This document shows positions 1-10,271 of a stretch of DNA of 64,000 bases, one piece after another; the stretch's first letter is position 1; each line of letters begins with the position of its first letter. Under the pieces are notes generated by a model, which was given only the letters and a program-made list of their open reading frames with translations, did no database searches and had not been told where the DNA came from. The stretch spans positions 2,976,001 to 3,040,000 of the forward strand of contig NZ_AP025514.1 of NCBI RefSeq assembly GCF_024347655.1, in the 5' to 3' direction. Source of the DNA: Vibrio toranzoniae. Its GTDB lineage: Bacteria; Pseudomonadota; Gammaproteobacteria; Enterobacterales; Vibrionaceae. The position numbers were made by a program, and so were the translations under genes.

Positions 1-49
1 TCTTTTAAGTCAACAATAAGTTTAAATAGCAACCAGTGAAAAGCAAGGC

Positions 50-544
50 TTATGCCGCAGCTTCTTCTTTTTGGTCGCGAACAGCAGCGATAGTACGAAC
101 CAGCTTGCCAGCAGAAGCTTCTTTCATGCACATCATTAGGCGTGCAATTGCTTCGTCGTAAGTTGGTAGTGTCGCTAGTACTTCAGCATCAGTAACTGCG
201 CCTTCAAATGCAGCAGCTTTGATCTCGAAATCTTTATTCTCTTTAGCGAAGTCTTTGAAAAGACGCGCTGCAGCACCTGGGTGCTCATTAGAGAATGCGA
301 TCAGAGTAGGACCAGTGAAAGTGTCTACTAGACACTCGTAGTCTGTACCCTGAACCGCACGGCGTGCTAGTGTGTTACGAACAACTTTCATGTAAACACC
401 CGCTTCGCGAGCTTGTTTACGTAGAGAAGTCATTGCGCCAACTTCAACGCCACGAGAATCAGCTACAACTGCAGAAAGTGCACCACTGGCAGCTTCGTTG
501 ACTTCAGCAACAATTGCTTTTTTGTCTTGAAGATTTAAAGCCAT
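50..544 (-). CDS. rplJ: 50S ribosomal protein L10
   Basis: L10 forms the base of the ribosomal stalk and anchors L7/L12 dimers next to L11 on 23S rRNA. The 164-residue protein has the usual family length, begins MALNLQDKK and has the typical Ala-rich helical C-terminal part that binds L7/L12. In this order of genes rplL should follow just beyond the left edge of the window. In related bacteria L10 with L7/L12 represses translation of its own leader; the 250-bp gap upstream could hold that target. Assignment is by whole-protein recognition and gene order. Confidence 0.97.
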   Translation of the reverse strand: MALNLQDKKAIVAEVNEAASGALSAVVADSRGVEVGAMTSLRKQAREAGVYMKVVRNTLARRAVQGTDYECLVDTFTGPTLIAFSNEHPGAAARLFKDFAKENKDFEIKAAAFEGAVTDAEVLATLPTYDEAIARLMMCMKEASAGKLVRTIAAVRDQKEEAAA

Positions 545-794
545 TTGGATTAACCTCTGGTTGTGATTACAGCACCCAATACAAAATGTATTGAGCGTTT
601 ACGATGTTATTTAAAAATGAATAAATTCATTTCAAACCACAACATCGCCTACGTAGGTTTTATTAAGCCATCAACAATCTAATGAAAATCGATAGCGCCT
701 ACGGTCTTGGGATAGATAATTTCAAATTGCTTTAAAACCATCCAACCACAAATATTAGGCGCAGAAGTATACACTAAATCTGCGCCTAAGCAAA
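545..794 (-). promoter_or_regulatory. rplJ leader with candidate promoter
   Basis: This 250-bp gap separates rplA from rplJ. On the minus strand a candidate -35 TTGCTT (788-793) and -10 TATACT (766-771) are 16 nt apart, starting at the very end of rplA. This matches the position of the separate rplJL promoter known in E. coli. The remaining ~200 nt would be a long leader and is the expected place for the L10 autoregulatory RNA site. I did not fold it, so the RNA site is inferred from position only. Confidence 0.5.
758..790. repeat. inverted repeat after rplA
   Basis: An 11-bp inverted repeat (TTAGGCGCAGA / TCTGCGCCTAA) with a 13-nt loop lies just after the rplA stop codon. It overlaps the candidate rplJ promoter. 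There is no clear T-run after it on the minus strand, so it is a weak terminator or attenuator at best. Confidence 0.55.
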
Positions 795-1499
795 TTAGTT
801 TGCTTGAGTATCAAGACTAGCTTGATCAACAGCAACACCAGCACCCATCGTAGTCGAGATGCTTACTTTCTTCAGGTAAGAACCTTTAGCTGAAGAAGGC
901 TTAGCTTTCTTAAGAGCAACTAGAAGTGCTTCTAGGTTCTCTTGAAGCTGGTTAGCTTCGAAAGATGCTTTACCGATAGTAGTGTGGATGATGCCGTTCT
1001 TGTCGTTACGGTAACGAACCTGACCAGCTTTAGCGTTCTTAACCGCTTCAGCAACGTTAGGAGTTACAGTACCAACTTTAGGGTTTGGCATAAGGCCGCG
1101 TGGACCTAGGATTGTACCTAGTTGACCAACAACGCGCATTGCATCTGGAGAAGCAACAACAACGTCGAAGTTCATTTCGCCTTTTTTCACTTGCTCAGCA
1201 AGATCTTCCATACCAACGATATCTGCGCCAGCAGCTTTAGCAGCTTCTGCGTTTGCACCTTGGGTGAAAACAGCAACGCGGATGTCACGGCCAGTACCGT
1301 GAGGTAGCACAGTTGCGCCACGAACGTTTTGGTCAGATTTACGAGCATCGATGCCTAGGTTAACAGCAACGTCTACAGACTCAACGAACTTAGCAGTTGC
1401 TAGTTCTTTAAGAAGAGCAACAGCTTCGTTGATCTCGTATTCTTTAGTTGAATCAACTTTGTCGCGGATTACGCGCATACGCTTAGTAAGTTTTGCCAT
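795..1499 (-). CDS. rplA: 50S ribosomal protein L1
   Basis: L1 builds the L1 stalk of the large subunit, which helps release deacylated tRNA, and represses its own operon in enterobacteria. The 234-residue protein has the standard length and start (MAKLTKRMR). It carries the conserved L1 segments [20 protein letters not shown] (residues ~121-140) and [12 protein letters not shown]. It follows rplK after only 4 nt, so the two are one transcription unit and probably translationally coupled. Confidence 0.97.
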   Translation of the reverse strand: MAKLTKRMRVIRDKVDSTKEYEINEAVALLKELATAKFVESVDVAVNLGIDARKSDQNVRGATVLPHGTGRDIRVAVFTQGANAEAAKAAGADIVGMEDLAEQVKKGEMNFDVVVASPDAMRVVGQLGTILGPRGLMPNPKVGTVTPNVAEAVKNAKAGQVRYRNDKNGIIHTTIGKASFEANQLQENLEALLVALKKAKPSSAKGSYLKKVSISTTMGAGVAVDQASLDTQAN

Positions 1500-1503
1500 G
1501 ATC

Positions 1504-1932
1504 TTATCCCTCTACCACTAGGCCCATTGAACGAGCAGTACCAGCAATAGAACGCTTCATTGCTTCGATGTCAGCACCAGTCATATCAGCAGCTTTAGTT
1601 TCTGCGATTTCTTGGATTTGAGCGTCAGTTACAGTGCCCACTTTTTCAGTGTTTGGACGACCAGAACCAGACTTAACGCCAGCAGCTTTCTTAAGAAGAA
1701 CAGCAGCAGGTGGAGTCTTAGTTACGAACGTGAAAGAACGGTCGTTGTAAACAGTAATAACTACTGGAGTAGGTAGACCTTTCTCAACAGATTCTGTTTT
1801 TGCGTTGAACGCTTTACAGAATTCCATGATGTTCACGCCGTGTTGACCTAGAGCAGGACCAACCGGTGGACTTGGGTTTGCCATACCAGCTGCAACTTGC
1901 AGTTTGATATAAGCTTCAACTTTCTTAGCCAT
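1504..1932 (-). CDS. rplK: 50S ribosomal protein L11
   Basis: L11 binds the GTPase-associated region of 23S rRNA and is needed for RelA activation. I chose the ATG at 1932 ([12 protein letters not shown]), which gives the standard 142 residues and has an AGGAAA ribosome site just before it. The open frame extends 20 codons further upstream without family similarity. The N-terminal segment [19 protein letters not shown] is the Pro-rich L11 signature that contacts release and elongation factors. It is first in the rplK-rplA unit. Confidence 0.97.
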   Translation of the reverse strand: MAKKVEAYIKLQVAAGMANPSPPVGPALGQHGVNIMEFCKAFNAKTESVEKGLPTPVVITVYNDRSFTFVTKTPPAAVLLKKAAGVKSGSGRPNTEKVGTVTDAQIQEIAETKAADMTGADIEAMKRSIAGTARSMGLVVEG

Positions 1933-2019
1933 GATATTTCCTAATATTTGGGTACATGCGCCAGCCGTCAAGCAAGCTCCCCATAATTTCAATTAACTCT
2001 TTTCCGCTTCCATAGAAGC

Positions 2020-2056
2020 AAAAAGGCGCGAAATTATAATCATAATTCGCGCCTTT
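2020..2056 (-). terminator. terminator after nusG
   Basis: Read on the minus strand, a long stem (AAAGGCGCGAA paired with TTCGCGCCTTT) is followed by a T-run. It lies between nusG and rplK and would end the secE-nusG transcript before the rplK promoter region. Confidence 0.8.
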
Positions 2057-2145
2057 AACAACCCTAAAAAGGTGATTTTTTATACTCTTTGATTTTGAAC
2101 AGCTTATAAACTATTTATCCACAACTTGCTCAAAAGATAAGAGTA

Positions 2146-2694
2146 TTAATCCAGTTTTTCGACTTGACCAAATTCAAGCTCAACCGGTGTTGCACGACCA
2201 AAGATCGATACAGATACCTTAATGCGGCTTTTCTCGTAATCTACTTCTTCAACAGTACCGTTAAAATCAGCAAATGGACCATCGTTCACACGAACCACTT
2301 CACCCGCTTCGAACATTGTCTTAGGACGTGGAGACTCGCTCGCTTTCTCTAGACGGTTCAAAATAGCATCAGCTTCTTTATCAGTGATTGGTGCAGGACG
2401 ATCAGAGGTACCACCAATGAAGCCCATAACACGCGGAATGCTGCGTACTAAGTGCCATGATTCATCATTCATGATCATTTGAACTAAGACGTAGCCAGGG
2501 AAGAATTTACGTTCACTTTTACGGCGTTGACCTGCACGCATTTCTACTACTTCTTCAGTAGGTACTAGCACATCGCCGAATAGTTCTTCCATGTTGTGCA
2601 TTTTAATATGCTCGCGCAGCGACTGTGCAACACGACCTTCAAAACCAGAAAAGGCTTGAACTACATACCAACGTTTTTTTGGAGCTTCACTCAT
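2146..2694 (-). CDS. nusG: transcription termination/antitermination factor NusG
   Basis: NusG binds RNA polymerase, links it to Rho or to the ribosome (NusE), and takes part in rRNA antitermination. The 182 residues have the NGN domain ([18 protein letters not shown] at the N-terminus, FPGYVLVQM around residues 65-73) and a C-terminal KOW domain ([20 protein letters not shown]). Length equals the E. coli protein. It follows secE by 13 nt in the conserved secE-nusG pair. Confidence 0.97.
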   Translation of the reverse strand: MSEAPKKRWYVVQAFSGFEGRVAQSLREHIKMHNMEELFGDVLVPTEEVVEMRAGQRRKSERKFFPGYVLVQMIMNDESWHLVRSIPRVMGFIGGTSDRPAPITDKEADAILNRLEKASESPRPKTMFEAGEVVRVNDGPFADFNGTVEEVDYEKSRIKVSVSIFGRATPVELEFGQVEKLD

Positions 2695-2707
2695 GAATCA
2701 GAACCCT

Positions 2708-3085
2708 CTACACCCCAGTTGCTAGAGAAACTAGACGGACCATAATGCCGTCAATTCCCCAAAGCACTAGAGACATAACAATACATACAGCTAAAACGAT
2801 CAATGCAGTTTGCATAGTTTCTTGGCGAGTAGGCCAAACAACTTTACGAATCTCCATACGAGATTCTTTTGCAAAATCGATCGCAGCTTTACCTTTAGTT
2901 GTTGTTGCTGCAACGCCTAGTGCGGCAGCAATCAGCACAACTACACCTGCAGCGCGAATCACAACAGACAATTCACCATACAGGTAATTACCCACAACAG
3001 CAGCAGCCAACAGAACAAAAGCGACAATCCACTTCATTGTATCTGCTGCACTTGAGCTATCAGGAGTTTCAGCGTTTGCTTTCAT
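2708..3085 (-). CDS. secE: preprotein translocase subunit SecE
   Basis: SecE is the essential clamp of the SecYEG protein-conducting channel in the inner membrane. I chose the start MKANAETPDSSS at 3085 (125 residues), preceded by an AGG-type ribosome site; the frame has an alternative start six codons upstream. There are two N-terminal membrane segments (residues ~20-60) and the conserved amphipathic/third-helix region with ESRMEIRKVVWPTRQET before the last membrane span. The three-span form is the gammaproteobacterial type. Confidence 0.96.
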   Translation of the reverse strand: MKANAETPDSSSAADTMKWIVAFVLLAAAVVGNYLYGELSVVIRAAGVVVLIAAALGVAATTTKGKAAIDFAKESRMEIRKVVWPTRQETMQTALIVLAVCIVMSLVLWGIDGIMVRLVSLATGV

Positions 3086-3261
3086 AAAACCAACCTGTGA
3101 CAAGCCTTAAATATAGACGACAATAACCCCGCTGTTGCAGGGCACATTCCTTTGCGTTGCAAAACAACACATCTAACAGTCATTTTAGCCAAAAAGACCG
3201 TTTAATTCCTTGCTAAGAGTCGAAATTGATGTCAAATCGCTCAACTCTTTTTTCAGCGCAG

Positions 3262-3289
3262 AAAAAGGGCATCAAATGATGCCCTTTTT
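3262..3289 (-). terminator. terminator after tufB
   Basis: A stem of AAAAAGGGCATC and GATGCCCTTTTT with a short AAAT loop lies 20 bp after the EF-Tu stop codon. It has U-tracts on both strands. It separates the tRNA-tufB transcript from secE. Confidence 0.85.
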
Positions 3290-3308
3290 ACTAGTGGTTC
3301 GTCAAATC

Positions 3309-4493
3309 TTATGCAAAGATTTTAGCTACAACACCAGCACCAACTGTACGGCCACCTTCGCGGATTGCGAAACGTAGGCCTTCGTCCATTGCGATTGGAG
3401 CGATTAGCTCAACAGTCATTTGAACGTTGTCACCTGGCATTACCATTTCTACGCCTTCTGGTAGAGTGATGTCGCCTGTTACGTCAGTTGTACGGAAGTA
3501 GAACTGTGGACGGTAACCTTTGAAGAAAGGAGTGTGACGGCCGCCTTCGTCTTTAGAAAGTACGTATACTTCAGACTCAAACTTAGTGTGTGGGTTGATT
3601 GAACCTTTCGCAGAAAGTACTTGACCACGTTCAACGTCATCACGCTTAGTACCACGTAGAAGTGCACCAACGTTCTCACCTGCACGACCTTCGTCAAGCA
3701 GTTTACGGAACATCTCAACACCAGTACAAGTAGTAAGAGTTGTCTCTTTGATACCAACGATTTCTACTTCGTCACCTACACGTAGGATACCGCGCTCGAT
3801 ACGACCAGTTACAACAGTACCACGACCTTGAATTGAGAATACGTCTTCAATTGGTAGTAGGAACGGTTGGTCTACTGCACGCTCTGGCTCTGGGATGTAA
3901 GAATCTAGTGCTTCTGCAAGCTCAACAATCTTGTCTTCCCACTGCTTCTCGCCGTTTAGTGCGCCAAGTGCAGAACCTTGGATAACTGGTAGGTCATCAC
4001 CTGGGAAGTCGTATTCAGAAAGAAGTTCACGAACTTCCATCTCAACTAGCTCAAGTAGCTCTTCGTCATCAACCATGTCACATTTGTTCATGAATACGAT
4101 GATGTAAGGGATACCAACTTGACGACCAAGTAGGATGTGCTCACGAGTTTGAGGCATAGGGCCGTCAGTCGCAGCAACAACTAGGATGCCGCCGTCCATT
4201 TGTGCAGCACCAGTGATCATGTTTTTAACATAATCCGCGTGTCCTGGACAGTCTACGTGTGCGTAGTGACGTGATGGAGTGTCGTACTCAACGTGAGAAG
4301 TAGCGATTGTGATACCGCGCTCACGCTCTTCTGGAGCGTTATCGATAGATGCGAAATCTTTAGCAACACCACCGTACACTTTTGAAAGTGTAGTACAGAT
4401 AGCAGCAGTTAGAGTTGTTTTACCGTGGTCAACGTGGCCGATAGTACCAACGTTTACGTGCGGTTTCGTACGTTCAAATTTTTCTTTAGACAT
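3309..4493 (-). CDS. tufB: elongation factor Tu
   Basis: EF-Tu delivers aminoacyl-tRNA to the ribosome with GTP hydrolysis. The 394-residue protein starts at [12 protein letters not shown] (4493); 18 further in-frame codons upstream are not part of the family. GTPase motifs are all present: GHVDHGKT (P-loop, residues ~19-26), DCPGHADY (G3) and NKCD (G4), followed by domains II and III to a [16 protein letters not shown]-terminus. Its place after a Thr-Tyr-Gly-(Thr) tRNA cluster and before secE is that of E. coli tufB; a second tuf gene is expected elsewhere. Confidence 0.97.
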   Translation of the reverse strand: MSKEKFERTKPHVNVGTIGHVDHGKTTLTAAICTTLSKVYGGVAKDFASIDNAPEERERGITIATSHVEYDTPSRHYAHVDCPGHADYVKNMITGAAQMDGGILVVAATDGPMPQTREHILLGRQVGIPYIIVFMNKCDMVDDEELLELVEMEVRELLSEYDFPGDDLPVIQGSALGALNGEKQWEDKIVELAEALDSYIPEPERAVDQPFLLPIEDVFSIQGRGTVVTGRIERGILRVGDEVEIVGIKETTLTTCTGVEMFRKLLDEGRAGENVGALLRGTKRDDVERGQVLSAKGSINPHTKFESEVYVLSKDEGGRHTPFFKGYRPQFYFRTTDVTGDITLPEGVEMVMPGDNVQMTVELIAPIAMDEGLRFAIREGGRTVGAGVVAKIFA

Positions 4494-4587
4494 GGGGTGT
4501 CCCTCTAGGTACGGATTAGGTGGCTTACAATAAGACCACGCAACCAAAAAATGGTTTTCTTAATTAAAAGGAGAAGAAGCTTTAGAC

Positions 4588-4665
4588 TGGTGCTAATACT
4601 CAGAGTCGAATTGGTGTCTTCACCCTTTACTAAGGGTGTAATCTACCGACTGAGCTTATATCAGC
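4588..4665 (-). pseudogene. decayed tRNA-Thr (thrT position)
   Basis: This stretch keeps a tRNA-Thr acceptor stem (GCTGATA with TATTAGC), a 3' CCA and part of the anticodon stem (CACCC/GGGTG), exactly where E. coli has thrT(GGT). It is broken elsewhere. It is 78 nt instead of 76, with an extra A after position 9, and the D-stem no longer pairs (GCTC against GATT). The anticodon loop has 8 nt (TTAGTAAA), and the T-stem ACCAA/CTGAG has three mismatches. It is therefore probably a non-functional relic, though it may still matter for processing of the tRNA-tufB transcript. Confidence 0.75.
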
Positions 4666-4678
4666 ACACAAAATGAGT

Positions 4679-4753
<75 letters not shown>

Positions 4754-4792
4754 AACACGTAACTCTGTTTGAGCTATTTAACCTTTAGAATA

Positions 4793-4877
<85 letters not shown>

Positions 4878-4921
4878 AAATTTTGAGCTTTTTCTCGCTT
4901 ACCTTATTGGAAGGGAGAAAG

Positions 4922-4997
<76 letters not shown>

Positions 4998-5207
4998 ACA
5001 AGTGGGGCGCATTTTATTGAATGATTTTCCACCTTGCAATAGCAAATTGAAAAAAAATGAAAAAATCTCGTCTCAAATTCCTCTATACCGCTATTTCGCT
5101 CAAGGTTTCTGTCTTTAACTCGTATCTAACACAGGAAGATATTTTATTTATCTAGCGCTTGATGTATTTTCCATGCTCTTATTTTGTTATCCACTGTAGA
5201 GTTTTGT

Positions 5208-6131
5208 ATGAGCCCATTTATGTCATTTGACCGCGAACGCTGGTCGGAGTTAAGGAATTCAGTTCCTATGACACTTTCTGAAAGCGACTTAAAAGAGCTT
5301 CAAGGCATCAATGAAAAGCTCACTATGGAAGAAGCTGTGGAGATCTATTTACCGCTATCTCGTCTATTGAACCTCTATGTGGCAGCCAGACAAAACAGAA
5401 ATTCAATACTTCATCAATTTCTTGATAAGAAAGAAAAAGCGCCACCTTTCATCATCGGTATCGCAGGTAGTGTTGCGGTTGGCAAAAGTACAACGGCTCG
5501 ATTGCTCAAGGCATTATTATCACGTTGGGAGAATCATCCAAAGGTCGAGCTTGTGACCACAGATGGTTTCTTGTATCCAAATGAAGTTTTGGAAGAAAAA
5601 GGCTTAATGAGCAAGAAAGGGTTTCCCGAATCCTACGACATCAAACGTTTAGTGAAGTTTGTCTCGGATGTAAAAGCATGCCAAAGGAATGTCACCGCAC
5701 CAGTATACTCGCATCTTACTTATAACATCACAGATGAGGAAAAATGCGTTGACCTGCCAGATGTGCTTATTATTGAAGGGCTTAATGTCTTACAGACAGG
5801 CATGAACTACCCACACGAGCCGCATCGTGTCTTTATCTCCGATTTCCTCGACTTTTCACTCTACGTTGATGCTGATAGTCAACAAATTAAAGAGTGGTAC
5901 ATCAATCGTTTTTTCAAATTCCGCGATGGTGCATTTACTAAACCAGGTTCATATTTTAGTCATTACACTAAGCTATCAAACCAAGCGGCATTGGACAAAG
6001 CGGAAGGTATCTGGAGTTCAATCAATGGCTTGAACCTTGAACAAAATATCCTTCCGACAAGAGAAAGAGCGCACCTGATTCTGCGAAAAGGAGCAGATCA
6101 TATGGTTGAAGAAGTGTTACTCAGAAAATAA
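5208..6131 (+). CDS. coaA: pantothenate kinase type I
   Basis: CoaA phosphorylates pantothenate, the committed step of coenzyme A synthesis, and is feedback-inhibited by CoA in E. coli. I chose the ATG at 5208 ([12 protein letters not shown], 307 residues); an in-frame TTG eight codons upstream is less likely. The P-loop GSVAVGKS is at residues 87-94, followed by [21 protein letters not shown] and [11 protein letters not shown], all strongly conserved in CoaA. It is transcribed away from the tRNA cluster and converges on birA with 6 bp between the genes. Confidence 0.97.
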   Translation: MSPFMSFDRERWSELRNSVPMTLSESDLKELQGINEKLTMEEAVEIYLPLSRLLNLYVAARQNRNSILHQFLDKKEKAPPFIIGIAGSVAVGKSTTARLLKALLSRWENHPKVELVTTDGFLYPNEVLEEKGLMSKKGFPESYDIKRLVKFVSDVKACQRNVTAPVYSHLTYNITDEEKCVDLPDVLIIEGLNVLQTGMNYPHEPHRVFISDFLDFSLYVDADSQQIKEWYINRFFKFRDGAFTKPGSYFSHYTKLSNQAALDKAEGIWSSINGLNLEQNILPTRERAHLILRKGADHMVEEVLLRK

Positions 6132-6137
6132 TGCGCC

Positions 6138-7103
6138 TTAATCGCCTTTTCGTAACGATATTTCGCCGCCAATATAACTCTCTATGCCATTATCGGTTTT
6201 AAGTAGTACAGCACCTTGTTCATCAATCCCCTGAACAATACCTTCAATTTCTCTAGGTCCAATAATGAGCTTTACATTGCGACCTAAGAAGTTATCCAAG
6301 CGATTCCAACGAGCGACAAAATTCGACATCCCTTTCAGCTCATAGTCGACGAGAGCTTTGTCCCAAGCATTAATCAGAGTCTGAGCCAAATGGTTGCGAT
6401 CCGGCACTTTACCACCGCAAACTTCTTTGAGAGAGGTCCAAGGCTGGCCAATTCCGGAGGTTTTTGGATCCATTGATAGGTTTAACCCCAAGCCAATAAC
6501 GATATGAGCAGCGCCACCGGACTGTCCTGATAATTCCACCAAGATACCCGCAAGTTTCTTATCATTATGATAAAGGTCATTTGGCCATTTCAGCTTAACA
6601 CCCTCAACACCCATCACTTCTAAAGCTTCAACAACGGCAACACCAACAACAAGGCTTAACCCCATAGCTGCAGCCATACCAGCATCTAATCTCCAATACA
6701 TGGATAGGTATAGATTCGCACCGAATGGGGACACCCACTCTCGCCCACGACGTCCACGACCTGCAGATTGATATTCTGCAACACAAACAGAGCCTGATTT
6801 AAGGGTATTCGTGCGTTCTAATAGATGCTGGTTTGTTGAACCAATAATAGAAATAAGCTCAAGAGAAGCATCGTGGCTTACTGCTGATAGTTTCTGTTGG
6901 TCAAGCATGTCTAATCGTTCAGCTAACTTGTAACCCTTACCTTGCACGCGATAAATATCCAAACCCCACTCTTGAATACCTTTAATATGCTTACTGATAG
7001 CCGCTCGTGATACGCCAATCATCTCACCGAGATCTTCTCCAGAGTGAAACTCACCATCGGCCAGGCATTTCAACAGTGCGAGCTTAGTCGTGTGCTCCTT
7101 CAT
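6138..7103 (-). CDS. birA: biotin-protein ligase / biotin operon repressor BirA
   Basis: BirA attaches biotin to the acetyl-CoA carboxylase carrier protein and, with bound biotinyl-AMP, represses the bio operon. The 321-residue protein has an N-terminal winged helix (FHSGEDLGEMIGVSRAAISKHI, residues ~18-39) and so should keep the repressor role. The catalytic domain shows GRGRRGREW (adenylate loop) and KWPNDLY with the biotin-binding lysine region. Its start overlaps the murB stop by 4 nt, the same murB-birA pair as in E. coli. Confidence 0.96.
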   Translation of the reverse strand: MKEHTTKLALLKCLADGEFHSGEDLGEMIGVSRAAISKHIKGIQEWGLDIYRVQGKGYKLAERLDMLDQQKLSAVSHDASLELISIIGSTNQHLLERTNTLKSGSVCVAEYQSAGRGRRGREWVSPFGANLYLSMYWRLDAGMAAAMGLSLVVGVAVVEALEVMGVEGVKLKWPNDLYHNDKKLAGILVELSGQSGGAAHIVIGLGLNLSMDPKTSGIGQPWTSLKEVCGGKVPDRNHLAQTLINAWDKALVDYELKGMSNFVARWNRLDNFLGRNVKLIIGPREIEGIVQGIDEQGAVLLKTDNGIESYIGGEISLRKGD

Positions 7104-8146
7104 GCCAACGCCTCCAAAGCTCTATCTAGGTTTGTCTCGCTGTCTCGTCCTATAAATCGCACTTCATGCTCCAATCGAATATCGAATTTTTTCAATACAG
7201 ACCGGCGAATCCGCTCCGCAAGCTTAAGGATGTCCGCAGCAGAAGCCTCGTCATAATTGATGATCACCAATGCTTGATTTGGATGGACTTGAGCTCCTCC
7301 TTCAACCACACCTTTGAGCCGACATTGATCAATAAGCCACCCAGCGGCGACTTTGATCATATCGTTACTCTCATAGCCGACGATGTCTGGGTACAAAACC
7401 AACAAACGATCAAAGTGGTCTTTGGTGATCACGGGGTTTTTGAAAAAGCTACCGGCATTGCCTTGTACTGATGGATCGGGCAACTTGCTTGAACGAATGG
7501 CACATACTTTTTCAAATATCACGCTAGGAGAAAGTGTCTCCGCAGGCAAACTTTTAAGCGGACCGTAGTGATTACAGGGCTTCCACTCTTTCGGCAGTAT
7601 TAAACCAATAGCGACAACAATCGCTTTTCCATAGAGAGCGTGTTTAAAAATAGAATCTCGATAACCAAAGAAGCACTCCTCTTTATTTAATCGCTTAACT
7701 GTATAAGTATCCAGACATAGAATATCGACGTATTCACAGATGTCTTGTAGTTCAACGCCATACGCGCCAATATTCTGAATCGGCGCTGAGCCTGAACAGC
7801 CCGGTATCATTGCTAGGTTTTCTAGACCACCCAGACCTTTATCAACACTCCACTTAACCAAGCTAGGCCAATCCTCACCGCCATTAACATGCAATAGATG
7901 ATGAGTCGTTGTCTCGGCTAGCTTAATCCCAACTAGCTGATTCACAACAACCAGTCCAGCAAAGTGTTCGGTAAAAAGCATATTACTGCCCTTACCTAAT
8001 ATTAACTTAGGTATGGTTGACCACTTTGGGTCCTTGTAAATCGAAATCAGCTCTTCAATAGTGGTCACTTCGACCAACGCATCACACGTCTGGTCGATGG
8101 AAAAAGTATGAGCATTTTTTAAACTTGCATTGAGATGGAATTGCAT
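7100..8146 (-). CDS. murB: UDP-N-acetylenolpyruvoylglucosamine reductase
   Basis: MurB reduces the enolpyruvyl group to give UDP-MurNAc in peptidoglycan synthesis, using FAD and NADPH. It shows the FAD-binding GKGSNML and GCSGSAPIQNIGAYGVE segments, the catalytic Ser motif GNAGSFFKNPV and the C-terminal HEVRFIG with the proton-donating Glu. The start MQFHLNASLKN at 8146 (348 residues) matches the family; an alternative ATG lies four codons upstream. It is a type I (E. coli-like) MurB. It is coupled to birA by a 4-nt overlap. Confidence 0.96.
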   Translation of the reverse strand: MQFHLNASLKNAHTFSIDQTCDALVEVTTIEELISIYKDPKWSTIPKLILGKGSNMLFTEHFAGLVVVNQLVGIKLAETTTHHLLHVNGGEDWPSLVKWSVDKGLGGLENLAMIPGCSGSAPIQNIGAYGVELQDICEYVDILCLDTYTVKRLNKEECFFGYRDSIFKHALYGKAIVVAIGLILPKEWKPCNHYGPLKSLPAETLSPSVIFEKVCAIRSSKLPDPSVQGNAGSFFKNPVITKDHFDRLLVLYPDIVGYESNDMIKVAAGWLIDQCRLKGVVEGGAQVHPNQALVIINYDEASAADILKLAERIRRSVLKKFDIRLEHEVRFIGRDSETNLDRALEALA

Positions 8147-8212
8147 GACGATATTCAATTAACTTACACTGTGATCATTCTACAGCAGATAAACCAGTGG
8201 CGCAGTGACAGA

Positions 8213-8644
8213 ATGAGCAATGTCATCATTACCCAGTTAGATCCAGTAAAGGTTCCCCTAGTTAAACGTTTCTATAAAGAACATTATCCAATAGGGAAAG
8301 CCAACAAGAGTGAACTTATCTACTCGCTATCACTTGATAATGAGCTTTGTGGCGTCGTGCGTTTTAGGGTGATAGAAGATGCGCGCTTACTTACCGGCAT
8401 GGCGATTTCAAAGCAACATCGTGGTAAGCATCTAGGCTCTAAGCTTATGGACTATTGTGCTAAACACACGTTGACCAACAACGATTACTGCTTTGCTTAC
8501 GCTTATCTCATTAACTTCTACACCCGACATCAGTTCGTACCAATCCCCCCTAAAGAACTACCAAATGGTTTAAAGGTTTTATTCGAGCGCTATTCAAATA
8601 GCGGAAAAGATCTCATTCCTATGCATTATCAGCAAAATTGTTAG
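8213..8644 (+). CDS. GNAT-family N-acetyltransferase
   Basis: A 143-residue protein starting MSNVIITQLDPVK at 8213. The central GMAISKQHRGKHLGSKLMDYC has the GNAT acetyl-CoA pyrophosphate loop (Q-x-x-R-G-K-H-L-G) followed by the helix that contacts CoA. The substrate cannot be told from the sequence. It starts divergently from murB with about 65 bp between the starts and is followed by pssA in the same direction. It has no counterpart in the E. coli cluster. Confidence 0.88.
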   Translation: MSNVIITQLDPVKVPLVKRFYKEHYPIGKANKSELIYSLSLDNELCGVVRFRVIEDARLLTGMAISKQHRGKHLGSKLMDYCAKHTLTNNDYCFAYAYLINFYTRHQFVPIPPKELPNGLKVLFERYSNSGKDLIPMHYQQNC

Positions 8645-8735
8645 AGAATGACTCGATTATCTAGTATTTGATGCTATGCCTTTGGTAAAATTAAAGGTTC
8701 GCAATTTTGCATATTTATAAGGTAAAACAGTCAAT

Positions 8736-10076
8736 ATGATTGCCAGTAGGAATCCATTCATACAGTTGCCAACCATAGCGCAGAATCCTGACAAGTTTGA
8801 AGTACTACTATCAGCACAAGAGTTTCGAGTTCGTTTACTTAATGAGATCGCTCGCGCAACGACTCGTATTAGTTTAGTCGCTTTGTACCTTGAAGATGAT
8901 GAGGCTGGCCGTGAGATCCTAACTGCCTTATATGAAGCAAAGCAAAAGAATCCAGAACTAGACGTGAGTGTATGTGTCGATTGGCACAGAGCGCAACGTG
9001 GATTGATTGGCGCAGAGTCCTCTGAAGGCAACGCGGCAATGTATAAAGAGTTTGCTGAAAAGTATCAGCACCCTGTACCTGTCTATGGTATCCCGGTTCG
9101 TGGCAAAGAAGTCTTTGGTGTGTTACATCTAAAAGGCTTTATCGTCGATGATAACGTGATATATAGCGGTGCCAGTCTTAATAATATCTATCTTAATTAC
9201 CATGACCGTTATCGCTTTGACCGCTACCATGTTTTAAACAACGCAGCGCTTGCAGATTCAATGTTTGCGTATGTACACGATCAGATGGTCCCAGACAGTG
9301 CGGTTTACGACTTGGCTGATAAAAACAAGCCAATCACAAAAGAACTAAAACCAACAATTCGTCAGTTCCGCGCATCACTTGCGAGATCTAAGTATAAGTT
9401 CGATGGGCAAGATGTATCTCCAGAGCAAGTCGCCGTTACGCCATTAGTCGGAATAGGTAAAAGACGTAACCGTTTGAATCAAGGAATCAACCAACTCATT
9501 GCCCAAGCTAAAGATGAGATATTCATCTGCACCCCTTACTTTAATTTCCCTCCTAGCTTAGCTAAGGAAGTTAAGAAGGCGTTAAAACGCGGAGTCAAGG
9601 TTAGTATTGTTGTTGGTGATAAAACAGCGAACGATTTTTTTATTTCACCAGAAGAAGAGTTTAAAACGATCGGTGGATTACCATACCTTTATGAGTTGAA
9701 CCTACGCCGTTTTGCCAAAGCAAATGAAGCGAATATCGCCAGTCGCAATCTATCGATCCGCCTTTGGAAACATGACTCCAATAGTTTTCATCTTAAAGGT
9801 ATTTGGGTCGATAAACGCTATATGCTGCTAACAGGTAGTAACCTAAATCCTAGAGCATGGAAACTTGATCTAGAGAACGGTATATTTATCCAAGACAATT
9901 ACCATCATCTAACCGATAAGTTCCAAGCTGAGGTTGATAATATCCTTCAACATACCCAGTTAATTTGCACTTATAAACAGTTAGACAAGATAGATAGCTA
10001 CCCGGTGGAAGTGCAGAAACTACTTCGCAAGATAACTCGAGTGAAAGCCGACAGAGTACTCAAGCAAATACTTTAA
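8736..10076 (+). CDS. pssA: CDP-diacylglycerol-serine O-phosphatidyltransferase (PLD type)
   Basis: PssA makes phosphatidylserine from CDP-diacylglycerol and serine, leading to phosphatidylethanolamine. The 446-residue protein is of the soluble phospholipase-D type found in E. coli. It has two HKD motifs, H131-x-K133 in VLHLKGFIVDD and H352-x-K354 in FHLKGIWVDK, the second followed by LLTGSNLNPRAW. The enzyme acts at the cytoplasmic membrane and ribosome surface in E. coli. A terminator follows at 10101. It sits between murB and the rRNA operons, a position not shared with E. coli. Confidence 0.96.
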   Translation: MIASRNPFIQLPTIAQNPDKFEVLLSAQEFRVRLLNEIARATTRISLVALYLEDDEAGREILTALYEAKQKNPELDVSVCVDWHRAQRGLIGAESSEGNAAMYKEFAEKYQHPVPVYGIPVRGKEVFGVLHLKGFIVDDNVIYSGASLNNIYLNYHDRYRFDRYHVLNNAALADSMFAYVHDQMVPDSAVYDLADKNKPITKELKPTIRQFRASLARSKYKFDGQDVSPEQVAVTPLVGIGKRRNRLNQGINQLIAQAKDEIFICTPYFNFPPSLAKEVKKALKRGVKVSIVVGDKTANDFFISPEEEFKTIGGLPYLYELNLRRFAKANEANIASRNLSIRLWKHDSNSFHLKGIWVDKRYMLLTGSNLNPRAWKLDLENGIFIQDNYHHLTDKFQAEVDNILQHTQLICTYKQLDKIDSYPVEVQKLLRKITRVKADRVLKQIL

Positions 10077-10100
10077 GTTTCTTTCTAGCTATTATCTAGG

Positions 10101-10126
10101 TGCCCAGCCTCATCGCTGGGCATTTT
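10101..10126 (+). terminator. terminator after pssA
   Basis: TGCCCAGC and GCTGGGCA form an 8-bp stem with a short loop followed by TTTTATT, 25 bp after the pssA stop codon. The ~145 bp between it and the insertion sequence hold nothing I can recognise. Confidence 0.85.
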
Positions 10127-10271
10127 ATTCTAGGTAAGAAGCTTAAAATTAATATCAAATGGCGATACCTATTCTGAAATCATGTCCTCAAGAGCCTACT
10201 ACCATCCACTCACAGCAATGGTATTTAGGTAACTCTTAACAAACCTCAGATTCGATAAGACTTTGATGTAA

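Noticed and set aside
1933..1992. N-terminal extension of L11 by 20 residues
   Set aside because: The extension has no family similarity; the ATG at 1932 has a ribosome site and gives the standard length.
8657..9031. A 124-codon minus-strand frame over the start of pssA
   Set aside because: It runs antisense to the conserved pssA coding region and shows no family features.
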